Below are positions 46,871 through 58,618 of a stretch of DNA of 64,000 bases, piece by piece; the stretch's first letter is position 1; each line of letters starts with the position of its first letter. The notes under the pieces were generated by a model that did not search any database, was not told where the DNA came from, and worked only from the letters and a program-made list of their open reading frames with translations. This stretch comes from Malus domestica (lineage: Eukaryota; Streptophyta; Magnoliopsida; Rosales; Rosaceae). The translations under genes and the position numbers were made by a program. The stretch lies in contig NC_091671.1 in the NCBI RefSeq assembly GCF_042453785.1, forward strand, positions 9,680,001 to 9,744,000, written 5' to 3'.

Positions 46871-47703
46871 TATATATATATATATATGATCAATCAAGAA
46901 CCTTCAGCATAATCTCAACATCAAGCTGTCTAAAAAATTAACAATGTTGGTGGATCTCAACGTCAATATAATTTTCAAATCTCACTGTCGATATGATTTT
47001 CAGTGCAGCCACAGAAAATTAAACTTGATGGAAGAATAATGTGGCCGTCTCCAGGATGACCCCATGGGGAGCACTATGACTGGAACTCCTTCGAGGGGAA
47101 CTTTAGACAGATGATCAATCAAGAACCTTCGAAGCTGCACCCGTCCGAGATCAATTGGTTATGCCTTTGTCAATTCCGTTGCAATTGTCACTGGTTGCCA
47201 ACTTCAACTCCGTCAATTTTGTCGAAATCATATCACCGACGAAGTTAGCGATTAGTAGTGGGTAGTTAGAGATTAAGTTACAAATTCGGGCTGGGTTCTG
47301 AGAACGCTTGGAGCGTGAAATATCAATTTGATAAGTTGGGGTGTTAGGCAAATGCCACTTTATCGCAGCAGCGTAAAACAATTATGTTTATGCAGTTTAG
47401 TGTGGATTATCGATCCCCACTAACAACTACTTAATTTGCTGAAATTTTACTTTTGTTTTCTAAAATTGAAGGAGAGAGGAAGAGTGAGAGAGAAGTGAGA
47501 GTGAGGAGGGAGGGAGATAGATTTGTTTTTTTATTTTTCATTTTTTTATTTTTTTTAAATTAGAGGTGATAAAATCAAATGTAGGTGAGATCTAAAAAAA
47601 AAGCAAAATTTAGTTTTGTGAAATTACGTTATTATCTTTAATTTTTTTTGTTGTGATAGAAGACAAAAATGTCTTTCCACCCTCTTTTGGTTGATGAAGA
47701 GGG
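46871..47703. other. intergenic, no gene seen
   Basis: AT-rich, with a GA-rich stretch at 47460-47525. A 76-residue minus-strand frame (47381-47151) has no recognised motif. Confidence 0.5.
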
Positions 47704-47942
47704 TTTCATAATGGATGAGGATCCTCTCCGGATCCTATTTATGGGGATCCTAGAGATCCTCACATCCTAGCCTTTTATCATACATCATGCGGTCAGTTTT
47801 TGTTAATCACTATTTATGTTTAATTTTAAATAATAAAATTCAAATGATTTATGATCACACGATGTATGATAAATGACTAAGATGTGAGAATCCCTAAGAT
47901 CCCTACAATTTGGATCCAGATGGGATCCAAATCCTTTCATAA
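47704..47942. mobile_element. hAT-type hairpin MITE (223 bp) with perfect 8-bp duplication
   Basis: The element is 47712-47934, flanked on both sides by TTTCATAA. Arms: TGGATGAGGATCCTCTCCGG and, reversed, GGATTTGGATCCCATCTGGA, continuing into GATCCTCACATCCTAGCC against its diverged complement. It folds almost entirely into one hairpin. Confidence 0.9.
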
Positions 47943-48911
47943 CATGTAGTTTAGATTAATAATTATCTTTTTAAACCCATCATCATCTCCTCCATTATAA
48001 ACGGCTTAAAATTCATGGTCCAATACGCAAATTAAAACTGTACAAGCACAATCACGTTAAATAATTTTATTTACTAACCATTCAATCAATTTACAAATCA
48101 TACCCTCCATCTTTGATGCGCCCCTGCATTTTCTACATTATGAGAAAAAATTGGAATGAAATTTATCAAAAATAAGAACGAATTAGAATGCAACATTCCT
48201 ATTACAATGTTTACTAGAAATTATTATACCGACACGCGGTATGTCTCCCTCGTGTACCGTTTTATTAGTTAAAATAATACCACAACTAATTTTCATCTAA
48301 TACAAAACGTGAAATTATATTACGTAGCTTGTATTGATATCAAATAATAATTTGATTTCTTGGTAATAGAGCTGAGGCAAACGGTCTGTTGCTCGTTCCT
48401 CGCAGACAACTCTAAACTGTTAATGTGAAAATTGGCTCAATTTAGAGATTCTTGATTAGAGAGTTGAGCAAAAAATTTGATTCTCACAAAAAACGTTGAA
48501 CTGTTAATGTCTTAATCGACTCAAAGTCTCAAATTAGAGACGAGTGAGTGTATATAAGATCATGAATACTCATAAATTATAACACAAGTTATTTACACCA
48601 TTTGCTTTTAAAAGAATAATGTTAGAAAGATTAAATTTGTACATCAAGTTTTGAAAACTATATGACATGAAAGTTTATAATTGGCTTATTACTTACACGT
48701 TGATAAATGTATTTATTCTTATTAGTGACATGTCATTTAGCTTTCAAATTAAGTCTCCAAAATTTGATCTCCCTAACATTACCCTATAATTATGCCTCAT
48801 TCACTATGCAGTTGGGCTTCATTCACGTAAATGTTTGGCATTTTCATTATAATGAGAGGTTAAGGATGTGTTACAATGAGTTGGCATTTTCATTATCTTG
48901 ACCAACATATA

Positions 48912-48913
<2 letters not shown>
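47943..48913. other. intergenic, no gene seen
   Basis: AT-rich; only short open frames. Confidence 0.5.

Positions 48914-48972
<59 letters not shown>
48914..48972 (+). repeat. (TA)n(GT)n microsatellite
   Basis: About 18 TA units followed by about 11 GT units, immediately left of MITE B. Confidence 0.95.
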
Positions 48973-48976
48973 ATGT

Positions 48977-49250
48977 ATAAAGCCTTTAAGGGAAGGGATC
49001 TTTATTTTTTATTTTTTTTTTATAAAAATGGGGATTAATTTTGGGACACCACATCAAACTTTAACAATCCGGACCGTATATTTTTCAAGTTGCAAAATAG
49101 ATGATACATGAATTTTTGCAAGGATGATACATGAATCGAGACTTACAAAGTAGATGATTCAGATCATTGAAGTTCAATGTGGAGTGGGCCCTACACCTAA
49201 TCCCCATTTTTTGAAAAAAAATGGAAATTCCTTTGCATAAAGGGCCTCTA
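48977..49250. mobile_element. MITE B, second member of MITE A family
   Basis: Shares with MITE A the phrases TTTTTGCAAGGATGAT, ATGAATCGAGACT, GTGGAGTGGGCCC and CCCCATTTTTTGAAAAAAA. Ends are TATAAAGCCTTTAAGGGAAG and, reversed, TATAGAGGCCCTTTATGCAA. Like MITE A it is bounded by TA-rich microsatellite DNA on both sides. It is more diverged than MITE A. Confidence 0.85.
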
Positions 49251-49817
49251 TATATATATATATGTTTGCTAGCTTATCAACAAGATATATGGTGATGCAG
49301 CATGAAGCTGAGGAAAAAATTTAAAGGACTCCGGACATTAATTCAACATTAATCGGATTAATTCAACATTAATCGGATGGCAACTCAAAGGTACGATTTT
49401 TATTATGAAAATTAAAACTACGTTCTAAAGGTTGAAATGACATCGGATGACCAAAATATATCATATGTCACATCATATCAGTGAGTTTAAACTGTAGCGT
49501 CGTTCCCTTTCTGAAAAAGTATCATGGGCCCAAATCAGAGCTCAAACGTCAAATCTACAAATTCCTACTGCATCTTTTTACCTTCCAACGGTCCATTTCC
49601 TCTTCAATCCATTCGACTGTTTGTTCTACATCATATGGTGTGACAAGTAGGAACCTACAAATTTTTTATTGGAACTTTTCTTTCTCTGTCTTGATTACAT
49701 GTCATAAGGTCTCTTAGAAATGGTTTGTTTAAGACATTTAGGTGACCGAATAGTTCCACTCATGCACTTGAAATTGAAGATTGCAAAATTTGGTACACTA
49801 AAAGATAAGAATAGGGA
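49251..49817. other. intergenic, no gene seen
   Basis: AT-rich; includes a duplicated TTAATTCAACATTAATCGGA (49338-49378). Confidence 0.5.
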
Positions 49818-50714
49818 CTGGAAATTAGGGCCGTCTCTGAGATTTCGGGGGTCCTATGCAAAATTCATAAAAGGGAACTTTCTTATAAGTCATCTTTTAT
49901 ATCTCAAATAAGATCACAATAAAATTATAGTAAGTATGAACAATGAAACTTGATAGTCCGCAATGCGTGTACGTCTAGCGATTTTTTGTGACTCATTTTC
50001 TCTTGATTTTGCCCTGTAAAGTATGAAAGAAAAAAAAAATCATTATAGATGAGAAATACCCAAATCTTCAAATTTCAAGTCAATATACTTAAATGAGTAA
50101 ATATCTTACTTTGATCGAAGTCTACATCACTCTGATCAGTTGAATTGTCTTCATGATTCGGAAGTTTCTCTTCAATTTCATAAATTTATAAATTAGGGTT
50201 TAATAATTTGTGGGAAATATAACAATGGGACGAAGAGAGAATAGGAAGTAGACTGGGACACTGGCGACAACGTCTGGAATTCTGACTTCTGGTGCTCTGG
50301 TAGTTTGGTGTGAAAGAAGAAAAAAAAATGGGAAACAGCGATTAGACTTTGGCGTGAGAGAAGAAATTTGAGTCTCGAAATTGTTTGCCTCGGTCACTGG
50401 AGTTCTCCACTTTTAATTGATTAGCTTTGCCCCTTTTTTTTTGCTAGATTAGCTTTGCCTTTGTTAATTATTATTTTATATAATTTGCGTACAGATTTTA
50501 AGTAGTAGTCTAATGGCTTTTGGGCCCATCAGGTTTTTATATATATTTTTTTTATTTGATTAGTATTTCTATATATTATAATATTATTTTATATATTATT
50601 ATATTCAATAAAAATATATTTTTGGGGGCCCCCAAAATTTTGGGGCCCCCCAAAATTTTGGGGCCCTGTGCAATAAAACTGGTTGAACTCCCAAAAGTCG
50701 GCTCTGCTGGAAAT
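49818..50714. mobile_element. hAT-like non-autonomous transposon (881 bp) with 8-bp duplication
   Basis: The element is 49826-50706, flanked on both sides by CTGGAAAT. Ends TAGGGCCGTCTCTGAG and, reversed, CAGAGCCGACTTTTGG are an imperfect terminal repeat of the hAT style. The right end holds a nested palindromic run of GGGGCCCCCAAAATTTT units (50620-50665). No transposase. Confidence 0.8.
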
Positions 50715-51554
50715 GAGGTTTAGGGTTTAGGCTAATACACAAGTATCACTAGGGATGAGTCTATATTATACTATATATTTTTACCCTAATCTTAGTATTT
50801 CTTTATTGATTATTTTAGTGAGATTTTGATACTTTGAATTATATTTCTAATGTAGGACATTCGACTTCTTCTTGAGCGTAATGTAATCAAACGGACGAAT
50901 TTTGGAGTGATTCTAATTGAAGGATGTTTGTGAGTCTTTCAAGTTGATTGTATCAAAGTTTCAAATTTTTTTACCGAGCAGTTTGACCGTGGCAATGGAA
51001 TAAAAACCCAGCGCGCAGTTTTTACACATTGACGTTTTTTGATGGTTTGGGTATTTTAAAGGTTAAGATAGCATATTTTTAGGAAGATTCCTTCTGAGGA
51101 TTTGTTAGGGACGTCTCAAGCTTTAAAAATAGACCTTTTAGGACCTAATCGGAGTTGATTTGGTCGGTCAAAAATATAATTTTTTTAGAAGTCCAAATTT
51201 TAGTTCAAATAAGAAACATTTTATTAGCTAGTTTATTATTTTATTATGTTTCCTAGTTTTATTTTTAGACCTTTTCTAGGTATGATTTTATTTTGTAGTA
51301 GTATAAATAAAGCTTTTTAGCCATTAGAAAAAATGCATCAAATTGGAGAACTTGGCTAGGGTTTGATGATTTGTGTTGCTTGCTTTGCATTATTATTCAC
51401 TATGTTTAAACTGTCTATATGTCTTAATGCTTAGCTACCATTAGAATGTTTAGATAAGTTATCGAATGCAATTCGGTTGGAATATCACCGGAGGATTGAG
51501 TATTGCTTCTTGTGGTGAATAATTGTAATTTCACCTAAGGCAAATATCAAGCTC
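50715..51554. other. intergenic, no gene seen
   Basis: AT-rich; no coding or repeat structure recognised. Confidence 0.5.
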
Positions 51555-51934
51555 TTAGACCATCTCCAAACCTAGGCTAAAAGCCAAATTACCCCCCAAA
51601 CACTCTCCAACCCATGTTAAAATTTTAGGCTAAATGCCAAATGTTATTTCTGGGCCAAATACCCCCCAGCTTTCCTCCCGGGCTAAATGCCAAATGTTTA
51701 TCGGAATTTAAATTTTTTTATATTAAAATGTTCATAAAATTAATTTACAATAATCTACATATTTTTTTTTTAAATTGATTTAAGAAAAAAATTAGCCTAA
51801 GTTCATTCTTTAATAATTTCGGGCTAAAATTTTAGGGCAGAAGGGTTGGAGCAGAAAAGATATTTCTGGGCTAAAAGCCAAATTTTACGGGCTAAAAAAT
51901 TTGGCTTTTAGCCCAAGGGTTGGAGATTATCTTA
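51555..51934. mobile_element. Tourist-like MITE (374 bp), TTA duplication
   Basis: The element is 51558-51931 with TTA on both sides. Ends: GACCATCTCCAAACCTAGGC and, reversed, GATAATCTCCAACCCTTGGG, continuing into GCTAAAAGCCAAATT on both arms, an inverted repeat of about 33 bp. Confidence 0.9.
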
Positions 51935-52990
51935 GGGGTTGCATGGTTTTTCAAAGGGTTTTCATAATAAGTCTTGCATATTCATATTTGATACATACTT
52001 GCTTGAATATCACGAGGAGAATATGCATTAGAAAACCTAACCTTCGAAGTTGCATGTGTAATTCATAAGTAAATGGTAAAATTACATAGGACTTTTAAGG
52101 TGACGGCGACACCCTAGGCTTTTACAATTTGGTTTTCAAAACATTTTCTTTAGTTTTTCTTACCTTGATGATTTCTTAAATTAGTTTATTTTAAATTTGT
52201 TTTTATTATTTTAAATTCCAAAATCAATCTTTTCTTACCTTGAGCTGCTATATACGATAACCTTGTACTCTTACAAGTATTTTTTTGTGTTTTTATCCCT
52301 ACTTTTGTAGGTAGTAAAAATCCTATCAACTAGTTTTTTTACTTGTTTCATCACAAGTATCACTATGTTGGTGCTTATAATGAAGCAAACCTTCAAGAAA
52401 TTATATGTTGTTTCAAGTTTCTTCTGTAATAGGCATTCCGTTGCACTGCAATAAATACGGGCTTAAGCTAAAACACATAGAGCATGTTTACTTACAACAA
52501 ATAGGAACTTGAATAATTTTGAGTCTTGAATTTCCTGTTTTTACATAGGGCATATGTTATTGGCATTCTAAAAATCTTGTTTTCCACTTCAAATTTTTAT
52601 AATTAGAAAGAAAAATATATTTAGAGTGCTAATAACAATTTCCTTATTAATAAATAGATAATATATGATTGATAGTATCTTATTTGCTATCAGTGCCCTG
52701 TCAAGCTGCTGTTATCTAGTACCTAATATGCAATTACATGCAGCATCACCTATTCACTACATAGGTGGATCCCAATGAAGCCTCCCCCATAAGACCTAAA
52801 TCCATTCGATCGATCCTTACATAGATCCCACTTCTAATCTCCAAACCCCTTTTTCTAGGTCAGTCAATAAGTGATCATCTCAAAACCTTCAAACCCTACA
52901 AAACCCCAACCCATATATTGCAGCTTTTGGTTATCAAGTAGTAATAAGAACAGTTTCGTACTTCATAGGTGCATCTATATTCCAAGTACA
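51935..52990. other. upstream region of FUSC-like pseudogene
   Basis: AT-rich. The last 200 bp resemble the upstream of the intact copy in composition (CT-rich leader before the ATG). No separate gene seen. Confidence 0.5.
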
Positions 52991-55090
52991 ATGCCAACTT
53001 TCCTAAACCACACCAACCGAGCTCAAACCCTGTGGCTCACATGCCTAGCCTCTGCATTCCGTACATGTCTTGCTTGCACAATAGTTGCCCTAATCACCCT
53101 CTATGGTCCACAATCTCTCCAACGGCAAGTAGCATTCTCGGCATTCTCTTATGCAACAGTCATTTTAATTGTCTCTCATACAACCCTAGGCAACACATTT
53201 TGTGGTTTCTAGCTAGGGCTTCTCGCCATCGTCCAAAGCATTGGGCCAGCCGTATTGAGCTTGTGGCTTATTGGGCCAACCCAACTTTCGACTGGCTCAA
53301 CCACTTTAGCGGTGGGGATTGGTGCATTTGTGGTGGCTCTGCCAGAGTCTACTCACTTGGTGTCCAAACGTATAGCCTTGGGACAAATTGTGATTGTGTA
53401 CATAAAAGCTTACATAGACAGGGGACATACAGAAGCTATCATGCATCCTGTCCACGTGGCAGCAAGTACGGGAATTGGTGTGTTGGCTTGTGTTTTGGCT
53501 TCGTTGATTCCCTTTCCAAGATTTGCTTCTCTAGAGGTATTGGTTTGTCATGAATAATGATATGTCCATAGAATATACGAAAAATCTCGTCAGTGTGCAC
53601 TCTAAATTTATAATTTTGTGATTTTAAATATATACAGAACAAGTGTAGAATAACAAATTGCGAGTGAAAAATGCCGCTATTTTGTTTAATTACGGTGTTT
53701 AAAATTTAAGTATATTTTGCAGGTTAAACAAAGCTCAGAGCTACTTGCTGAGAATGCTTCAAAAAGGCTCAAGCTCTTTGTAAAGGCCTTTTGGGCAGAA
53801 GAGAGCACATCCGCACTTGCTTCAGTTTCTCAAGCAAAATCCTTGGCTTCCACTGCAACTAAACTTTTCCAAACCATCGAATGCCACCAAGTAAGCAACT
53901 CTATGCATTAATCACATAACAACTATATATACATATCCATACATATATATATATATACACACACACATAGTATTTGAATCACTACATATTCGTACATATA
54001 CATCATGTACAACATTATTAATTAAAAGTGAATGGACATACCTAGCTGTGCAAGTGAATCCCACCTCTATTAGATGCTGGTACAAAACATACATCACACA
54101 ATATATAAGAACATAGTTCATGCGGCATTATTTGTGAACCAATGTCTCATTTCAAACGTGCTAAACATATCAAATTATATTTTTCTACTATGCAGAAAAG
54201 CATGAAGTGGGAGAAATTTCTACTAAATTAATGTCGAAGTACGGCTGTGTATATCCAAGAGATAGATTGGAAGACCTAGAAATATCCTTAAGAGGGTTAG
54301 AAATGGCATTGACCTGTATTCCTTCATTCCCAGTTAGGTTGGCAAATGGAGAGCTCAATAAAGATAGTCTACTTAGACTAGAGCATCAAATGAATCTAAA
54401 CTTAAGCACACCTTGTGATTCAATCACTGTTCCTGATAAATCAAAAGCAAAAAAAGCTAATTTCCTCCAACACCATAAAACAATTCCATCAACCCTCCAT
54501 GATTTAACCCCAATTTTCTTTTTCTTTTGCATTAATCTCCTTCAAGGAAAATTATTATCCACAAGTTATATTGTACAGGAAAGTTATTTGTTCACCAAAA
54601 TGAAGGAGTAATAAATTCCCGCAAACAAAATGGACTCGGTTTCATTGAGATATGGAGTAACTTGTCCATCAAGGTAAGTAATAAGAGGCTTATGGAAGCT
54701 TTGAAATGCTCACTTTCCTTGAGTCTTGCCGTGATTTTCGGTTTGATATACAGCAAAGAAAATGATAATTGGGCAGGACTTTCAGTAGCAACCAGTCTGG
54801 CCTCAGCCAGAGAAGCAACATTCAATGCTGCAAATGCTAAAGCACAGGGGACTGTTTTAGGAACTGTATATGGAGTTTTGGGTTGCTTTCTCTTCCAAGC
54901 GTTCTTGTCAATAAGACTCTTATCTCTTATTCCTTGGTTGATTGGAGAAGCTGAGGCGGAACCCAATTTCTGGTTTTTGCCTTTTCATAGTGCTTGCTAT
55001 GGAAAGCTGTTGAGGTCCTTGTCCAAAATGATGGACTTGCTAGTTTTAAGTGCTCATGTAGTTGAAGCTGTTGAAGATAATTCACAAACA

Positions 55091-56046
55091 TTTTATCACA
55101 AAATGCCTCAGTATTAGTTAGAGTGGGGTAATCCTATTTAAATGGGTCTTTGCCCTTTCCTCTGTCCGATGTGGGACAGAATGGGGTTCCAACACTCCCC
55201 CACACGTGAGACACCATTTTATGAGTTACATGTGGAGATCCACACATCAGTAACCACGTGCAGCCATGTCGGGGCTCACCCATCGCGCAGGGCCAAATGG
55301 GGACCCACCCAATCACGTGGCATCTTTGGCCTACGTGGAGCTATGTCGGGACTCACCCATCATAAGAGGCCAAATGGAGACCCACCCAATCATGTGGCAA
55401 TACGGGCCCGTCCTCTGGCTCTAATACCATGTAAAAAATTCCAGGTCGACGGGCCGAGAGCCCACTCCAACAACACCGATATTGTCCCCACTGTACCACC
55501 TGCCCAATCCTCAGGTGTGGGGTTTTATCACAAAATGTCTCGGTATTAGTTAGAGTGGGGTAATCCTATTTAAATGGGTATTTGCCCTTTCCTCTATCTG
55601 ATGTGGGACATAATGGGATTCCAACACTCCCTCGCACGTGAGACCCCATTTTATGGGTCACACGTGAAATTCCACACATCGGCAACCATGTGGAGCCATG
55701 TCGGGACTCACCCAATCACGCGGGGCCAATGGAGACCCACCCAATCATGTGGTATCTTTGGCTTATGTGGAGCCATATCGGGACTCACCAATCATGCGGG
55801 GCCAATGGGGACCCACCCAATCACGTGGCAGTACGAGCTCGTTCACTGGCTCTAATACCATGTAGAATTTTTCAGGTCGACGGGCCAAGGGCCCCCTTCA
55901 ACAACATCGATATTGTCCCCACTTTACCACCTGCCCAATCCTCAGGTGTAGGGTTTTATCACAAAAAGTCTCGGTATTAGTTAGAGTGGGGTAATCCTTT
56001 TTAAATGGCTTTTCTCCTTCCCTCCTAGCCGATGTGGTTTCCAACA
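55091..56046 (-). mobile_element. TRIM retrotransposon array: three LTRs, two internal domains
   Basis: Order on the plus strand: LTR remnant 55091-55194, internal 55195-55429, LTR 55430-55626, internal 55627-55859, LTR 55861-56046. LTRs start TGTARAAWTTTCCAGG-like and end TTCCAACA. Both internal domains end (plus strand) in GGCTCTAATACCA, the complement of a Met-tRNA-type primer site (TGGTATTAGAGCC), and begin with CTCCC, the complement of a purine tract. The elements therefore lie on the minus strand. No coding capacity. The left LTR is truncated. Confidence 0.85.
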
Positions 56047-56231
56047 TGAGGCTTCGTGGAAGAAAATTGTAAATGCATTAAAATTTGATCTTGAACATTT
56101 CAAGGAAATGATTGGAAGATTGATAACATGCTTCATGGAGATCACCTTGATAAAATCAATCCCAGTTCTTGATCAAAAGAGTAACACATCTCATGATCTT
56201 GAGTTGGGAAAATCTCGAACCCCGAATATTT

Positions 56232-58350
56232 TTAGGGTGCGTTTGTTGCACCGGACTGTCTCAGACTGGACTAGCTTCAGGGACTAAGCTGGACTGGCTT
56301 AGACTAGACTAAACTGGACTAGCTTAGAAAAGCGTTTGGTGCAGTGTCGGACTAAGAAGCAGGATAATGAAAACAGTACTGTCACCAGTTTGATGTTTGC
56401 TCAGACTAGGACTACATTATTGTTCTATTTTAATTACTTTTTTATTAAAGATATTATTAAAATTAATAATATTTGATGAGAGTGAGACTCAATAAAAATA
56501 CAAAAACCAAATTTTCTTGCCAACGAAAGAAACATACATGATTCAAGAGTAGCATTGTTCCAAACAACAATATAACAAAGTGTTCTCCCAACAAATCAAA
56601 CGGTGTTACATGAAAGCAACAAATCAAACGTCTAATAACTAAAGAAAATAAACCACCGTAAACAAAACATAGATCATGTAAAAGAGGCCTTAATCGGGCA
56701 TCAAAATTTGATACAACAGCTACTTTAACACCTGCTTTCCTCAGAGCTTCAACCACCTTCTCAGCATCAAGATCACAGAGATGCCAAGCCTATGAGAAAA
56801 CAAAGAAAAATATTATAACCACTTCACACCTCTATATTGCTATACAGAAAATGGTACTTAAATATCACCCAACCTTGTCAGTCGTATAGTAGTTATAAAG
56901 TTCTTCAAAGCACTGAGAATCGGAACAGCCAGTGGAAGAACTGACTATATATTGCCAGAAGGGTCTCCCATCATTTACATATCTACAATGAAAAAAGAGA
57001 AAATGCTCACCTTAAAGATAAAAGAGAAAATCAGAGAATTCACTCCAAACATGGCATAATACTGCTAAACTTCTGCATTAACTAATTGAGATTAAGGGGG
57101 ACACTAAAAAGAAACAAAAAGAAAGGATTCACTTTTACTTGACCAATCCCATTGAAAACACGATGGCTAGACGGGAGAAAATTCTACGCTGGACTTTAGG
57201 GGACTGTCAATATATTTCCACAATACAAGGAACCACAAGACCATTCCTACGTCTTCACATTTCCTTATCCAGTAGCCCTCCGCTCCCCCATCACCACACT
57301 CAAGAGATTTATCTACTACAACTAGTAGTCGATCCCATGATCTATTAGGTAGAAAATGCAAAAGGTTCAAGGTAGAACGAGAATCGTTCGATAACTTCCT
57401 CACTCCCTCCCACTGAAGCACAAATTTAATTGAAAGTCTGAAACAGTTCAATCTTTGCCATGTTCAACGGTCAAGCCAGAACGAGACGGGTGATGAAATC
57501 ACAAAAACTTATGTATTCATATGGGCAGTAAGAATGGAAACTTTGAGCCATCAGAAGGGATTAGATCACAGTAATCCTTTTCACTGTTCCAGTCCATGTA
57601 AATGGTTATAACCTGGATCTCAAAGCCCTTGCGCAATTTCCCAACATCATCCGGCAGACTTACTACAAATTCTATCAACAATCAAGAGCGAACCCTAAAT
57701 CAAACATTTGTGTCAAGCCATGGATTATATGAGATCCCAAACAAAAAGCTAAGAGCATCTACTGCACCAAAATCTGATAAATACTTTAATCCACCCCCCC
57801 CAACACACACAAAAAGTAGAAATTCTCACTTCGGATTACAAAGTAATTGAACAGCAGAAACTGACAAATATGTGAAAGAAAGAAATTTCGCATCAAAATT
57901 GACATAACATTGAAAGAAAGCAAGGATTTTTAGCAAAAAATTGAATTAATTCGAGATGGGTTGAAAGAATTACAGTGAATTTTGTGACAGAGACGAAGCA
58001 GAAGAGCGACGGCGGCCAAGGCGTTCGTTTAGGGCAGGCGGGGAGCAAAGAAAATTGAGAGGGTAACCTTGAGTAGAAGTTAGGCTGGACTGGGGAAAGA
58101 GAGCTTGTTCTTTGCCGTCGATCGAGCAAGGCGAGGAGTCGAGCGAGACGACACGAGAGAGAGGTAGTCTTAGCAGTCCGCTCAGATTTGGGGGGTCTCG
58201 CTAGGACCACCTAACGAAAGAGTTAGTGAAAGCGAGTCCCACTTAATACCATTAAACTTAGTCCTGGTAGCCAACAAACAGAGGATTACACTAAAAATTA
58301 GTCCAGTCCAGTCCAGTCCAGGTTAGTGAAGCCAAACAAACGTGCCCTTA
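56232..58350. mobile_element. PIF/Tourist-like TIR element (2.1 kb) with TTA duplication carrying host exons
   Basis: The element is 56235-58347, flanked by TTA on both sides; removing it restores colinearity with the intact FUSC-like gene. Ends: GGGTGCGTTTGTTGCACCGG and, reversed, GGGCACGTTTGTTTGGCTTC. Subterminal ACTGGACT repeats occur at both ends. There is no transposase, but the element contains two exons of a HAD-like hydrolase gene on the minus strand. 57893-58210 is a GC-rich block with an open minus-strand frame that may be captured leader sequence. Confidence 0.85.
56669..56982 (-). pseudogene. HAD-like hydrolase (HDHD3-type) gene fragment, 2 exons
   Basis: Minus-strand exons 56982-56874 and 56789-56669 with proper GT-AG borders and phase. 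The first reads YVNDGRPFWQYIVSSSTGCS and DSQCFEELYNYYTT; the second AWHLCDLDAEKVVEALRKAG and VKVAVVSNFDARLRPLL. This matches plant haloacid dehalogenase-like hydrolases of the HDHD3 type; VVSNFD is HAD motif II (Ser/Thr region). The catalytic Asp motif I (upstream) and motifs III/IV (downstream) are absent. The exon ends after PLLHDL with a possible donor. It is a fragment captured, with its intron, by the surrounding TIR element; no function as an enzyme is expected. Confidence 0.85.
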
Positions 58351-58618
58351 GGGTTTGTAGTTCAGAGGATTAAAAGATGGATGGGATTATGAGTTCTTAT
58401 CTCCAACATTCGAAGGAAGTTGTTGATAAAATTGATGCTAAAAGTGAGGAGCTCAAGAGCCAAATGGTTTTGTGTTTAAGTGGTTTAGCATAAGTAGTTT
58501 AATAAGAGAAATAAGAGAGATTGAAGAGAGAATCAAGGAACTTGTTCAATGGGAGAATCCCTCATGCCACATTAATTTGTACGAAATCTCTTGTAAGTTG
58601 CATGATTTGCAGAAGTAA

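Larger units (their letters stand above)
52991..58618 (+). pseudogene. FUSC-like pseudogene, tandem copy split by two insertions
   Basis: A clear copy of the gene at 41475-44287, same strand and same introns. Exon 1 is 52991-53536, exon 2 is 53723-53890, and exon 3 starts after the acceptor at about 54195. Damage: Trp to TAG stop at 53210; frameshifts near 54230 and again near 54600; loss of 342 bp (intact positions 43328-43669) at the join CCTTGG|TTGATTGG, about 54940, with 2-bp microhomology; a TRIM array at 55091-56046; a 2.1-kb TIR element at 56235-58347. Coding resumes at 56047-56234 and again at 58351-58618, ending at a stop equivalent to that of the intact copy. Intron positions and termini match the intact gene, so it arose by segmental tandem duplication, not retroposition. 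Confidence 0.95.

Noticed and set aside
55142..55980. Three overlapping frames with repeated HVGTHPI-type sequence
   Set aside because: They arise from the repeated internal domain of the TRIM array and are not proteins.
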